The notes beneath the pieces are model-generated. The model was not told where the DNA came from and did not search any database. It saw only the letters and a list, made by a program, of their open reading frames with translations. From Sphingobacterium alimentarium (lineage in GTDB: Bacteria > Bacteroidota > Bacteroidia > Sphingobacteriales > Sphingobacteriaceae): a stretch of 64,000 nucleotides of DNA. The stretch lies in the NCBI RefSeq assembly GCF_004342685.1, contig NZ_SMBZ01000001.1, positions 1 to 64,000 of the forward strand. Reading direction: 5' to 3'. Position 1 is the stretch's first letter. Each line of letters begins with the position of its first letter. The translations under genes were made by a program, and so were the position numbers. Of the stretch, positions 8,001 through 16,668 are shown piece by piece.

Positions 8001-8777
8001 TTATAGCAAATTAAATTTATCTCCATCTTTAAGGAAAGGGAACTGTTCTCTTGATTTTTGCAAATCCTGAGGATTAAGCGTGAAAGTGTACAAATCTTCA
8101 TCCTCCGGCTTATAGTACACGACATCTCCCATTGGTGAGATACACATCGACCCACCCGAATAATAGACTTCATTGCCGTCATGGCCTACACGGTTGACAC
8201 CGATCACATACGCTTGATTTTCTATAGCACGTGCAGGTATCAATGCACGCCAATGCGCTGAACGCTTATCAGGCCAGCTAGCAGTATACACCAATAAGTC
8301 ATAGCCGTTCTCAGCATTACGCGACCACACCGGGAACCTTAAATCATAACAAATCATCGGACATATTTTCCATCCTTTCAATTGTAACATGATGCGGGAG
8401 TTGCCTGGCGAAAAATGATCCGTCTCATTGGCCAAAGCAAATAAATGCCGCTTATCATAATGCACGTAACTGCCATCGGCAGACATCCACACAAAGCGAT
8501 TATAATAATTACTCCCTTCTTTGATAATCAATGTACCCGCGACCACACACTCGAACTTTTTGGCGGTCTCATACAGCCAACGCATGGTCATTCCATCCAT
8601 TTCTTCCGCACATTTCTCGACATTAGTCGTAAAACCCGTATTGAACATTTCGGGTAAAATGATTAAGTCTGTTTTCTCCCGTAAGGATGATAATCGCAAG
8701 CTTAAATTTTGAAGGTTCTTTTCTACATTCTCCCAAAAAAGATAAGCTTGAAATATGGTGATTTTTATAGGCTCCAT
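8001..8777 (-). CDS. Nitrilase superfamily amidohydrolase (omega-amidase/YafV-like)
   Basis: 258 residues, a full-length C-N hydrolase. The catalytic triad is visible as Glu43 (LPEMF), Lys109 (YDKRHLF) and Cys143 (ICYDLRFP). The pattern and length match the YafV/Nit2 branch, cytosolic omega-amidases that hydrolyse alpha-ketoglutaramate or alpha-ketosuccinamate, products of glutamine transamination. That substrate assignment is by family resemblance only. It lies 75 bases downstream of the polyprenyl synthase gene on the same strand, perhaps in one transcript. Confidence 0.85.
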   Translation of the reverse strand: MEPIKITIFQAYLFWENVEKNLQNLSLRLSSLREKTDLIILPEMFNTGFTTNVEKCAEEMDGMTMRWLYETAKKFECVVAGTLIIKEGSNYYNRFVWMSADGSYVHYDKRHLFALANETDHFSPGNSRIMLQLKGWKICPMICYDLRFPVWSRNAENGYDLLVYTASWPDKRSAHWRALIPARAIENQAYVIGVNRVGHDGNEVYYSGGSMCISPMGDVVYYKPEDEDLYTFTLNPQDLQKSREQFPFLKDGDKFNLL

Positions 8778-8852
8778 TAATAAGGTACTCCGTCTGTGAA
8801 TTAATATTGTCTAATATAATAAAATTGAAATTAAAATCTAAAAAGGTTCACA

Positions 8853-9851
8853 CTATTTATTACGATTCAACAAGCTATTGGACAAAAGAAGTAAATCCTC
8901 CTTTTGGGTGTCATTCACATTTATATCTTGCAGACTCGTTAACGATTTAGTGGAATACTTTACCTTTAACGTATTTGCCTGTTCCAATATTTTATATTTA
9001 TTGTACAATTCTATCATTCTTCGCACTTTTTCTTCGCCGGCACTTTCTTCGAGCTCGAGAATAGCATTGAATTCTGCTTCGTCTTCAGACAGCAATGCTC
9101 TTTTCAATAAAATATGCAGGATAGTCTTTTTGTTAACGATGATATCGCCGCCCACTTGCTTGCCAAATGTCTCGGGATCTCCAAAAGTATCGAGAATATC
9201 ATCCTGCAGCTGAAAAGCAACACCAAGATTCACACCAAAATCGTATATCTTCAGTCGGTCGGCTGCATTTGCCCCTGCGATGATAGCACCCAACTCCAAA
9301 GCACCACCTAGGAGCACGGAAGTCTTGAGTCGAATCATATTGATGTATTCTTCTTCGGACACATCATTACGCTGCTCAAAGTCCATATCATGCTGCTGCC
9401 CTTCGCACACCTCTAAGGCTACCCGATTGAAAGTCTTTATTAATTCAGGAACAACAGTGATTGGGCATTTTGCGAGTTCATCATACGATTTGACCAATAA
9501 TGCATCGCCCGACAAAATAGCCACATTGTCATTCCAACGCTGATGGACTGTCTGCTTACCGCGGCGCAATGGCGCTTTGTCCATAATGTCATCATGCATT
9601 AACGAAAAATTATGAAAGTATTCTATCGCTACCGAAGCCGGCAACACAGTATCTACGTCATCATAACCAAATAGTTGTGCGCCCATAAATACCAGTTGAG
9701 GACGTACCCTTTTTCCGGATAGAGACAAAATATAAAGTATGGGTTCGTATAGATTTTTAGGAGTTGTAGGTAATTCTATATTCTCTAAGGCATTACTGAT
9801 TTTTTCAGCATAATACGGATTTCCAAACATATTTTTTAAGTGAATAGTCAT
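8853..9851 (-). CDS. Polyprenyl (farnesyl/geranylgeranyl) diphosphate synthase
   Basis: Trans-isoprenyl diphosphate synthase that condenses isopentenyl diphosphate with allylic diphosphates in the cytosol. Both Asp-rich motifs are intact: DDIMD (about residues 87-91 from the chosen start) and DDILD (about 217-221). SGKRVRPQL carries the IPP-binding basic residues. The first motif has no two-residue insertion and has Phe five positions before it, which suggests a short C15-C20 product rather than a long quinone tail; this is inference. An in-frame ATG at 9863 lies only four codons upstream, so the exact start is uncertain. Confidence 0.85.
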   Translation of the reverse strand: MTIHLKNMFGNPYYAEKISNALENIELPTTPKNLYEPILYILSLSGKRVRPQLVFMGAQLFGYDDVDTVLPASVAIEYFHNFSLMHDDIMDKAPLRRGKQTVHQRWNDNVAILSGDALLVKSYDELAKCPITVVPELIKTFNRVALEVCEGQQHDMDFEQRNDVSEEEYINMIRLKTSVLLGGALELGAIIAGANAADRLKIYDFGVNLGVAFQLQDDILDTFGDPETFGKQVGGDIIVNKKTILHILLKRALLSEDEAEFNAILELEESAGEEKVRRMIELYNKYKILEQANTLKVKYSTKSLTSLQDINVNDTQKEDLLLLSNSLLNRNK

Positions 9852-9915
9852 ACGAAGATACATATATATTTTTAGGCTTTTACATTTCCAGGTAATTTGG
9901 GTTTTGTAATAATAG

Positions 9916-9923
9916 TATATTTG
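9916..9923 (+). promoter_or_regulatory. Candidate -7 promoter box for the glycosyltransferase gene
   Basis: TATATTTG fits TAnnTTTG and lies 15 bases before the ATG at 9939. TTTG at 9896-9899 is a possible -33 box, though spaced a little short (16 bases). Confidence 0.4.
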
Positions 9924-9938
9924 TAAAAATAGGAATGC

Positions 9939-11099
9939 ATGCGAATTTTAGTAGTCCATAACTTTTATCAACACAAAGGCGGAGAAGATGTAGTTTTTCA
10001 GCAAGAGGTCGATGCTTTGAGCAAGAAGCATAGCGTGGAGACTATGACATTTCGCAACGAAAAAGGTTTGAAGGGGCTTATTCAGTTTGCATTGTACCCT
10101 TGGAATATAAGTGCAGCACATAAAATCGCTCAAAAGGCATTGCTTTTCAAAGCGGATATTGTGCACATCCACAATACGCACTATGCAATTGGACCGTGGG
10201 TATTCAGAACCCTGCATCGTCGAAATATTAAGACCGTGCAGACCTTACATAATTACAGATTATTGGATCCTTCTGCAACTCTGTTTCATGAAGATCAGGT
10301 CTTTTTGGACACCCTAAATAAGAAATTTCCTTGGGCTTCCATTAATCGCAAAAGTCTAGATAATTCAGCGATTAAGACATTCTGGGTTGCCTTTGCTTAT
10401 TATTTACATCAGCTCCTTGCAACTTGGAATAAAATCGACCGTTATTTGGTGTTTTCCAATTTTATGAAGCGCTTGCTCTTGCAATCATCTAAAGGAATTG
10501 AACCGCATCAAATCAGTATTAAGACCAATGCGATTGCAGCTCCTGTGCGGCCTGAAGTACCTAAGACCAATCATTTTGTGTATATTGGGAGATTAGCCGT
10601 CGAAAAAGGCATAAAAACATTGATTGCGGCTTTTGCACAGCTACCGGAGTATAGTGTGGAGATATATGGAGATGGTCCTATGCTGGATGCCGTGGAGTCC
10701 GCGGCCGCTAGCCATCCCAATATCCTATATAAAGGTTTTCAATCCAAAGAAATACTGAATACAGCATTAGCCAGTGGCCAAGCGCTCATTGTACCATCTA
10801 TATGGTTTGAAGGGATGCCGATGACTATTTTGGAAGCCTATGCCATGGGCACTCCGGTCATCGGAAGCAAAATAGGCGCGCTGGAAGATATGATCGTGGC
10901 TGCATCTACAGGATATCATTTTGAAGCGGGTAATGCCATTGATCTGGCTGATAAAATCAAAAAATTTGCGTTATTAAATGAAGAAGGTAAACAAATATTG
11001 GCAGCAAATTGTCTAAAGGAATATGAAGCAAACTATCAACTAGCAAATAATATACAAACGCTAGAAGATATATATAAAGACGTATTAGAAAGGAAATAA
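9939..11099 (+). CDS. Glycosyltransferase family 4 (GT-B fold)
   Basis: 386 residues with an N-terminal acceptor-binding domain (HNFYQHKGGEDVVF, the GGxx loop) and a C-terminal nucleotide-sugar domain. The latter shows YIGRLAVEKGIKTLI and the E-x7-E signature EGMPMTILE. Such enzymes transfer a sugar from an NDP-sugar during polysaccharide or glycolipid synthesis at the cytoplasmic face of the membrane. There is no surrounding polysaccharide cluster, so the product is unknown. It is followed after 3 bases by the MIP18-family gene, suggesting co-transcription despite unrelated roles. Confidence 0.85.
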   Translation: MRILVVHNFYQHKGGEDVVFQQEVDALSKKHSVETMTFRNEKGLKGLIQFALYPWNISAAHKIAQKALLFKADIVHIHNTHYAIGPWVFRTLHRRNIKTVQTLHNYRLLDPSATLFHEDQVFLDTLNKKFPWASINRKSLDNSAIKTFWVAFAYYLHQLLATWNKIDRYLVFSNFMKRLLLQSSKGIEPHQISIKTNAIAAPVRPEVPKTNHFVYIGRLAVEKGIKTLIAAFAQLPEYSVEIYGDGPMLDAVESAAASHPNILYKGFQSKEILNTALASGQALIVPSIWFEGMPMTILEAYAMGTPVIGSKIGALEDMIVAASTGYHFEAGNAIDLADKIKKFALLNEEGKQILAANCLKEYEANYQLANNIQTLEDIYKDVLERK

Positions 11100-11102
11100 G
11101 AT

Positions 11103-11435
11103 ATGAGTAATATAATAATAATCGATCATTTAGGAATTGCTCCGAAAATAAAAGAAGCGCTCGAAACGGTATATGATCCCGAGTTAAAACCAGCTAGCAT
11201 TGTGGACTTAGGCCTGGTGTATGAGATCATCACCAAAGAAGGCGGTATTGCCAAGGTCATTATGACCCTTACAGCTCCTGGCTGCCCTGTAGCGGGAGAT
11301 ATTTTGGATGAAGTACAACGCAAAGTGGCTGCTGTGGAGGGCGTAAATGAGGCGCTAGTGGAGCTTACATTTGACCCACCGTGGAACAGAGATATGATGA
11401 CTGAAGAAGCGAAATTGGAATTAGGCTTTCTCTAG
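11103..11435 (+). CDS. MIP18/SufT family Fe-S cluster assembly factor (DUF59)
   Basis: 110 residues comprising one DUF59/MIP18 domain: DPELKPASIVDLGLVYEI, then MTLTAPGCPVAGDIL with the conserved reactive Cys, ending in FDPPWNRDMMTEEAK. Relatives include SufT and PaaD-like factors that help mature Fe-S proteins. No suf genes are adjacent. Its last four bases overlap the convergent antiporter gene. Confidence 0.85.
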   Translation: MSNIIIIDHLGIAPKIKEALETVYDPELKPASIVDLGLVYEIITKEGGIAKVIMTLTAPGCPVAGDILDEVQRKVAAVEGVNEALVELTFDPPWNRDMMTEEAKLELGFL

Positions 11436-12742
11436 ACTTCTTCCCGAGCTGTAGCTTCCAATTCTGCTAAAGTCTTTTTAGGTTTGGAAGCTTTATCCTC
11501 TTTCCCAAATAACCCAGTCCAGATATTTCTAGATTCTTTGGTTAGTAAAGGAGAAACAATAGAAAGTATCAACACGTACACCACCACGAAAGATTGAATT
11601 ATCGGCAACAACCCACCTGCTTTCCCAATATTGGCCATGATGATTGAGAATTCGCCGCGCGCTGATAGTGTAAATCCAATATCAAAAGAAGTGCGAGGCT
11701 TCATCTTAGAAAAATGTGCTGCAAAATACCCAGAGGCTACATTACATACAACCGTGATCAAAGCAGCCAAAACTGCCCATCCTACTGCACCGCCTAAAGA
11801 ATAAATATCAATAGACAACCCAAAGCTGAAGAAGAACATCGCTCCGAAAAAATCTTTAAATGGCAGGACCATGCTTTCGATTTTTTTGAGGTACTTGGAG
11901 TCGGCAAATACCAGTCCGGCCATGAGTGCACCAATAGCTTCCGCCACATGTATTGTTTCGGAAAAGCCTGCAATCACAAATAGCAAACTGAATATAATCA
12001 GGATAAAAAGTTCGGAGGACTTGTCTTGTAGTATTCTATCAATAGATGGCACCAACTTACGACCGAAGATTAAGAAGGCCAATATAAATCCAAGAGCCAT
12101 TAATGAAGTGGCCGTAACCGCCCAGAAAGAGGTTCCGCCCGCTAAAATCAATCCCGAAAGGAAAGAGATGTGCATGGCGATAAACAAATCATCAAACATA
12201 ATCATCCCCATGATTACCTCGGTCTCAGGATTTGCTGTACGCTTTAAATCTGTAAGCACTTTAGCCACAATAGCGGTAGAAGAACTTGTCATCAAACCAC
12301 ATAGCACCATCAATTCTTTGAATGGCAAATCCATCAACCAGCCGATTAATAGCCCGGAAACGAAGTTCAATATGACATAAAGGGTTCCTCCCGTGACAAT
12401 GGACTTGCCTGACTTAATGAGGCGACCCACCGAAAACTCTAATCCCAGATAAAATAGAAGGAACAAAACACCGAGCCTGCCCATGAATTCGATAAAGGGT
12501 TTGCTTTCGGTAAACGTAAAGAATGACCAAAGGGTATTGAATCCAGAAGTTATGCTCGGATTATTAATACTAGCGAGTGTATTGGCGATGACGTCAGGAT
12601 ATTCTCTATTACCCAACAACATACCTATAATAATAAAAAAAGGAATAACAGAGAAACGTAGTCTATTCGCTAGTAGACCTACTGAGGCCACTAAAAATAC
12701 AGCAATTCCGATTTCTAAGATTATGATATGAGACATATACAT
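11432..12742 (-). CDS. Cation:proton antiporter, CPA2 type (KhtU-like)
   Basis: 436 residues with about 12 membrane helices of the Na+/H+ exchanger fold and no C-terminal TrkA-N domain. The regulatory part is supplied instead by the gene immediately upstream, the arrangement of KhtT-KhtU in Bacillus. Family members exchange K+ (or Na+, NH4+) for protons at the inner membrane. A start at 12736, two codons downstream, is equally plausible. The stop overlaps the convergent Fe-S factor gene by four bases. Confidence 0.85.
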   Translation of the reverse strand: MYMSHIIILEIGIAVFLVASVGLLANRLRFSVIPFFIIIGMLLGNREYPDVIANTLASINNPSITSGFNTLWSFFTFTESKPFIEFMGRLGVLFLLFYLGLEFSVGRLIKSGKSIVTGGTLYVILNFVSGLLIGWLMDLPFKELMVLCGLMTSSSTAIVAKVLTDLKRTANPETEVIMGMIMFDDLFIAMHISFLSGLILAGGTSFWAVTATSLMALGFILAFLIFGRKLVPSIDRILQDKSSELFILIIFSLLFVIAGFSETIHVAEAIGALMAGLVFADSKYLKKIESMVLPFKDFFGAMFFFSFGLSIDIYSLGGAVGWAVLAALITVVCNVASGYFAAHFSKMKPRTSFDIGFTLSARGEFSIIMANIGKAGGLLPIIQSFVVVYVLILSIVSPLLTKESRNIWTGLFGKEDKASKPKKTLAELEATAREEV

Positions 12743-12746
12743 GCAA

Positions 12747-13226
12747 TTATACTAATAGTTCTTTAAGGAGTTTGATGTGTTTAGCTTTTCCTGCAATGAC
12801 CAAAGTTGCGCCCGGTTCAATTACGTAATCCGGTCCGGGGTTAATTTTAGTTTCTGCATCTTTAATGGCGGCGATAATAGAAGCACCAGTTTTCTGACGG
12901 ACGTCAAGCTCACCTATAGTCTTGTTCACGCCATCATTGGTCGGCTCTACCTTATACCACTCGATACGCAAGTCATCCAAGGCGACTTCAATCGTTTCAA
13001 GGGCTTTAGGTTTATAGGATAGTCCCCCAATTATACCTGCCACTTGACGTGATTCCTCATCGGATAAAGTCATCACACAACGTGTTTCATTATCCTCATC
13101 CTCATGACGATACAATTCACGACGACCATCATCATGAATCACTACGACCATATTGTCTCCGGCTTCAGTTTCGATCTGAAACTTCTTTCCAATACCAATA
13201 AGATCACTTTCTCTTACTACTGACAT
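12747..13226 (-). CDS. Antiporter regulatory subunit with RCK_C domain (KhtT-like)
   Basis: 159 residues. The N-terminus ESDLIGIGKKFQIET and HDDGRRELY closely follows the KhtT pattern. The C-terminal half (about residues 75-159) is a TrkA-C/RCK_C domain with GxDYVIEPGATLVIAGK, a ligand-binding fold that in KhtT senses cyclic di-AMP. Whether this protein binds that ligand cannot be told from sequence. It lies 4-10 bases before the antiporter gene, so the two are almost certainly one transcription and functional unit. Confidence 0.85.
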   Translation of the reverse strand: MSVVRESDLIGIGKKFQIETEAGDNMVVVIHDDGRRELYRHEDEDNETRCVMTLSDEESRQVAGIIGGLSYKPKALETIEVALDDLRIEWYKVEPTNDGVNKTIGELDVRQKTGASIIAAIKDAETKINPGPDYVIEPGATLVIAGKAKHIKLLKELLV

Positions 13227-13281
13227 AGAAAATATGTTATTAGTTTATAACGACTGATTTATCAAATATAATAAAAACGAG

Positions 13282-14064
13282 TTATTTGTTAGGGTCAACC
13301 AACAAATAGGTCCCATCTTCTTTTTTCTTAGGTAGACCCATAGCCAATGATTTGCCATGGTAAAATAAATAAATCCAGCCTTCAGGAGCACCCTGTTGCC
13401 AGAACTCTTTGCGCTTGTCGCGTGAAGTGCGCCCGTCATAATCATACTTTGCGATGAAGTTTTTGAATAGCTCCTCCGGCTCGGGCACCACATCTCCCCC
13501 GAAAAAGAAATGCTCACCACCCGTCTCTATATGAAACACTTGGTGGTATTCGGTATGCCCACCACTTATCGCGTAGCTAATTTCATTATTGACACGACCA
13601 TCTCCTTCCACAAGATGCAAATTTCCACTGCGCTGAATCACATCAAACACCTCTGTACGATATGAAGCAGATTCTTTTGCGTAGGCATTCTCCCATTCTC
13701 CGCGCTGTATCACATACTCCGCTTCAGGGAATGCAAGGCGCCCTACCCCACCTTTGAAATCTACTAATCCTCCTGTATGGTCTTTATGCAAGTGTGACAT
13801 AAGAACATATTTCACATCTTCTGGTTCAAACCCCAATTTACGAATATTGTGGTGAATCAACAACTCATCTTCTTCAGCACGCATGCCCAAGCCTGCATCG
13901 CATAGCAAAAGGCCATGACTCGATTCGACCAAAAATGGATGAACATGTACAAACAAAGACGCTGGACGACTTTTTGGATCATCTTTCGATGGATCAAAAG
14001 GAACAAACTTTTTGGATGCGTCCACAGAGAAGGAACCTTCGAATAAAGAATATGCTTGAATCAT
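13282..14064 (-). CDS. Metallo-beta-lactamase-fold hydrolase
   Basis: 260 residues with the binuclear metal motif HLHKDHTGG (HxHxDH) and further metal ligands in SGGHTEYHQ and FGGDVVPE. The fold hydrolyses thioesters, lactones or phosphodiesters; this subgroup (quorum-quenching-lactonase-like, no obvious signal peptide) has no assigned substrate here. It is oriented away from recJ and sits 55 bases upstream of the khtT-like gene on the same strand. Confidence 0.8.
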   Translation of the reverse strand: MIQAYSLFEGSFSVDASKKFVPFDPSKDDPKSRPASLFVHVHPFLVESSHGLLLCDAGLGMRAEEDELLIHHNIRKLGFEPEDVKYVLMSHLHKDHTGGLVDFKGGVGRLAFPEAEYVIQRGEWENAYAKESASYRTEVFDVIQRSGNLHLVEGDGRVNNEISYAISGGHTEYHQVFHIETGGEHFFFGGDVVPEPEELFKNFIAKYDYDGRTSRDKRKEFWQQGAPEGWIYLFYHGKSLAMGLPKKKEDGTYLLVDPNK

Positions 14065-14180
14065 TCTTTTATGTTATTGTAAATATGAGAGTTAAGAATC
14101 TGTAAATTAATTATAGACTGCAAGTACTAGGTTACTACACCTTTATAATGTATATTTACATACAAATATTGTGCAAAGAT

Positions 14181-15881
14181 ATGCAAAAAAGGTGGGTCCT
14201 AAAACCAAAAAACGATAGCAACAAAGTAAATAATTTAAAAACAGAACTAGGTGTCAATGACATCGTTGCAAACCTTTTGGTAAGTCGAGAAGTCCAAACC
14301 TTTGAACAAGCAAGATATTTCTTTAGACCATCTTTGGATCATTTGCATGATCCTTTTTTGATGAAGGATATGGATCAAGCCATTACCCGAATCGAAAGAG
14401 CTATCGGCAATAAGGAGAAGATTCTAATATACGGGGATTATGATGTAGATGGTACTACCGCCGTATCTGTAGTCTATAGTTTCTTCCGTACTTTTCATAC
14501 AGGCATTGAATTTTATATTCCAGATCGCTATGCCGAAGGCTATGGAATCTCTACTCAAGGTATTGATTACGCTGCCGAACATGGTTTTACGCTTATCATC
14601 GCATTGGATTGTGGCATCAAAGCCATTGAAAAAGTGGATTACGCAAAGAGTAAAGGCATAGACTTCATCATTGGTGACCATCATCTTCCGGGAGAATCCA
14701 TTCCGGATGCCGTAGCGGTATTGGATCCCAAACGTTCGGATTGTGCATACCCATACAAAGAGCTCTCGGGCTGTGGCATAGGATTTAAAATCATACAAGC
14801 TTTCATCCTTAAAAATAACATGGATATGGAAGCCGCGTACCAATATCTCGATCTGGTTGCTGTCAGCATCGCTTCAGATATTGTTCCGATTACCGGCGAA
14901 AATAGAATCTTAACATTTTTTGGTCTTAAAAAATTAAATACCAATCCTTCGGTAGGTTTCAAAGCGTTGATTAACCTTTCGACCAATCGAACAGGCGTTT
15001 TCTCCGTTAATGATATAGTTTTTCAAATTGGTCCTCGTATCAATGCTGCTGGTCGTATAGAACATGCAAAAGATGCTGTGCGCCTACTCATTTCCAAATC
15101 CGAAGAGGAAGCTAAAAACTTTTCGAACGCAGTCGATGATCAGAATAATGTCCGCAAGGATTTTGATCTTAACATCACCAAAGAAGCATTATCGCTCATT
15201 GAATCATCTACGGATAATTTACTTCGCAAATCTACTGTCCTGTACAAATCTGATTGGCACAAGGGCGTGATTGGAATCGTGGCGTCCCGTCTTACTGAAA
15301 AATATTACCGTCCTACCGTCATCCTTACACACACCAATGGACACATTGCAGGTTCCGCGCGTTCGGTTATTGGCTTTGATTTATACGAGGCGCTGAGTGA
15401 GTGTAGTGACCTTTTAGAACAATTTGGTGGGCACAAATATGCTGCTGGACTGACCATGCGAGAAGAAAATATCCGCTTATTTCAACAAAGGTTTGAGGAT
15501 GTCGTCCAAAAAACGATCAAACCGGAGATGTTACAGCAAGAGGTTAGCATTGATTTAGAAATTAATCTTCAGCATATTGATAGCAAATTGTATCGCTTGC
15601 TAAAGCAATTTGAACCTTTCGGCCCGCAAAATGAAGCACCTGTATTCATGACGCGTCAGGTGCGTATCATCGGATCGGCAAATATTGTGGGCAACAATCA
15701 CCTGAAATTCACTATTAGGCAAGGTGATTCACCAGGTTTTGATTGTATAGCATTTGGCTTGGCCGAACATTTCGATTATATTCAAAATCAGAATGCCTTC
15801 GATATTTGTTATACCATTGAGGAAAATAACTGGCGCGGCAAAAAGAATTTGCAATTAAACATCAAAGCAATACGATATTAA
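14181..15881 (+). CDS. recJ: Single-stranded-DNA-specific exonuclease RecJ
   Basis: Cytosolic 5'-3' ssDNA exonuclease for recombination and mismatch repair. The DHH-family motifs are clear: DYDVDGTTA (motif I), ALDCGIKA (motif II) and GDHHLPG (DHH). GGHKYAAGLT marks the DHHA1 domain, followed by the OB-fold. The start at 14181 (MQKRWVLKP) is preferred over the ATG at 14148 because RecJ proteins of this phylum begin with a RWVLK-type sequence; this gives about 566 residues. It is followed after 30 bases by lptB. Confidence 0.92.
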   Translation: MQKRWVLKPKNDSNKVNNLKTELGVNDIVANLLVSREVQTFEQARYFFRPSLDHLHDPFLMKDMDQAITRIERAIGNKEKILIYGDYDVDGTTAVSVVYSFFRTFHTGIEFYIPDRYAEGYGISTQGIDYAAEHGFTLIIALDCGIKAIEKVDYAKSKGIDFIIGDHHLPGESIPDAVAVLDPKRSDCAYPYKELSGCGIGFKIIQAFILKNNMDMEAAYQYLDLVAVSIASDIVPITGENRILTFFGLKKLNTNPSVGFKALINLSTNRTGVFSVNDIVFQIGPRINAAGRIEHAKDAVRLLISKSEEEAKNFSNAVDDQNNVRKDFDLNITKEALSLIESSTDNLLRKSTVLYKSDWHKGVIGIVASRLTEKYYRPTVILTHTNGHIAGSARSVIGFDLYEALSECSDLLEQFGGHKYAAGLTMREENIRLFQQRFEDVVQKTIKPEMLQQEVSIDLEINLQHIDSKLYRLLKQFEPFGPQNEAPVFMTRQVRIIGSANIVGNNHLKFTIRQGDSPGFDCIAFGLAEHFDYIQNQNAFDICYTIEENNWRGKKNLQLNIKAIRY

Positions 15882-15883
15882 AA

Positions 15884-15891
15884 TATATTTG
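15884..15891 (+). promoter_or_regulatory. Candidate -7 promoter box for lptB
   Basis: TATATTTG fits TAnnTTTG, begins 3 bases after the recJ stop and lies 20 bases before the lptB ATG. It may give lptB its own promoter in addition to read-through. Confidence 0.3.
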
Positions 15892-15911
15892 CAATAGCAG
15901 AAATATTATTC

Positions 15912-16646
15912 ATGATACTTAGAGCAGAAAATCTCATTAAGAAATACAAGCAACGTACAGTTGTCAATGATGTTTCATTTCATGTGGAACAAGGGGAAAT
16001 CGTGGGACTTCTGGGCCCTAACGGTGCTGGTAAAACGACTTCTTTTTACATGATTGTAGGTCTTATCAAACCGAATGATGGCCACGTATACCTCAATGAC
16101 GAGGAGATCACGAAAGATGCCATGTTCAAGAGAGCCCAGAAAGGAATAGGTTATCTTGCCCAAGAAGCTTCTGTATTCCGTAAGCTATCCGTAGAAAATA
16201 ATATTCTTGCTGTATTGGAAATACATTACCCTAATAAACAAGAACGTCTAGCCAAATTAGAGGAACTCCTAAGTGAATTTAGTTTGCACCGTGTACGCAA
16301 AAACCGCGGCGACTTACTTTCAGGTGGCGAACGCCGTCGTACGGAGATCGCACGCGCGCTAGCAGCCAACCCGCATTTCATCCTTTTGGATGAACCCTTT
16401 GCCGGTGTTGACCCTATCGCTGTTGAAGAAATACAATCGATCGTATCGAAGCTCAAAGCCAAAAACATAGGGGTACTCATCACTGACCACAATGTGCAGG
16501 AGACTTTATCCATTACGGACCGCGCATATTTGTTGACCGAAGGAAAGATTATGTTAACAGGTAAGCCGGAGGAAATTGCCGACAACGAAATGGCCCGTAA
16601 ATTCTATTTGGGACAAAATTTCGTACTACGCAGAAAGAAACTTTAA
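15912..16646 (+). CDS. lptB: LPS export ABC transporter ATP-binding protein LptB
   Basis: 244 residues of ABC ATPase that powers lipopolysaccharide extraction by the LptBFG complex at the inner membrane. It shows Walker [10 protein letters not shown], the Q-loop region [17 protein letters not shown] typical of LptB, signature LLSGGERRR, Walker [14 protein letters not shown], and the H-loop TDHNV. The partner permease genes are not adjacent; an LptF/G-like permease lies at 37.6 kb. Confidence 0.93.
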   Translation: MILRAENLIKKYKQRTVVNDVSFHVEQGEIVGLLGPNGAGKTTSFYMIVGLIKPNDGHVYLNDEEITKDAMFKRAQKGIGYLAQEASVFRKLSVENNILAVLEIHYPNKQERLAKLEELLSEFSLHRVRKNRGDLLSGGERRRTEIARALAANPHFILLDEPFAGVDPIAVEEIQSIVSKLKAKNIGVLITDHNVQETLSITDRAYLLTEGKIMLTGKPEEIADNEMARKFYLGQNFVLRRKKL

Positions 16647-16668
16647 CATCACGCTACTTCATTGAATC

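Noticed and set aside
11871..12380. A 169-codon plus-strand frame opposite the KhtU-like antiporter gene
   Set aside because: It is the antisense shadow of a clear membrane protein gene; its sequence shows no family features, and the antiporter frame has all the expected motifs.
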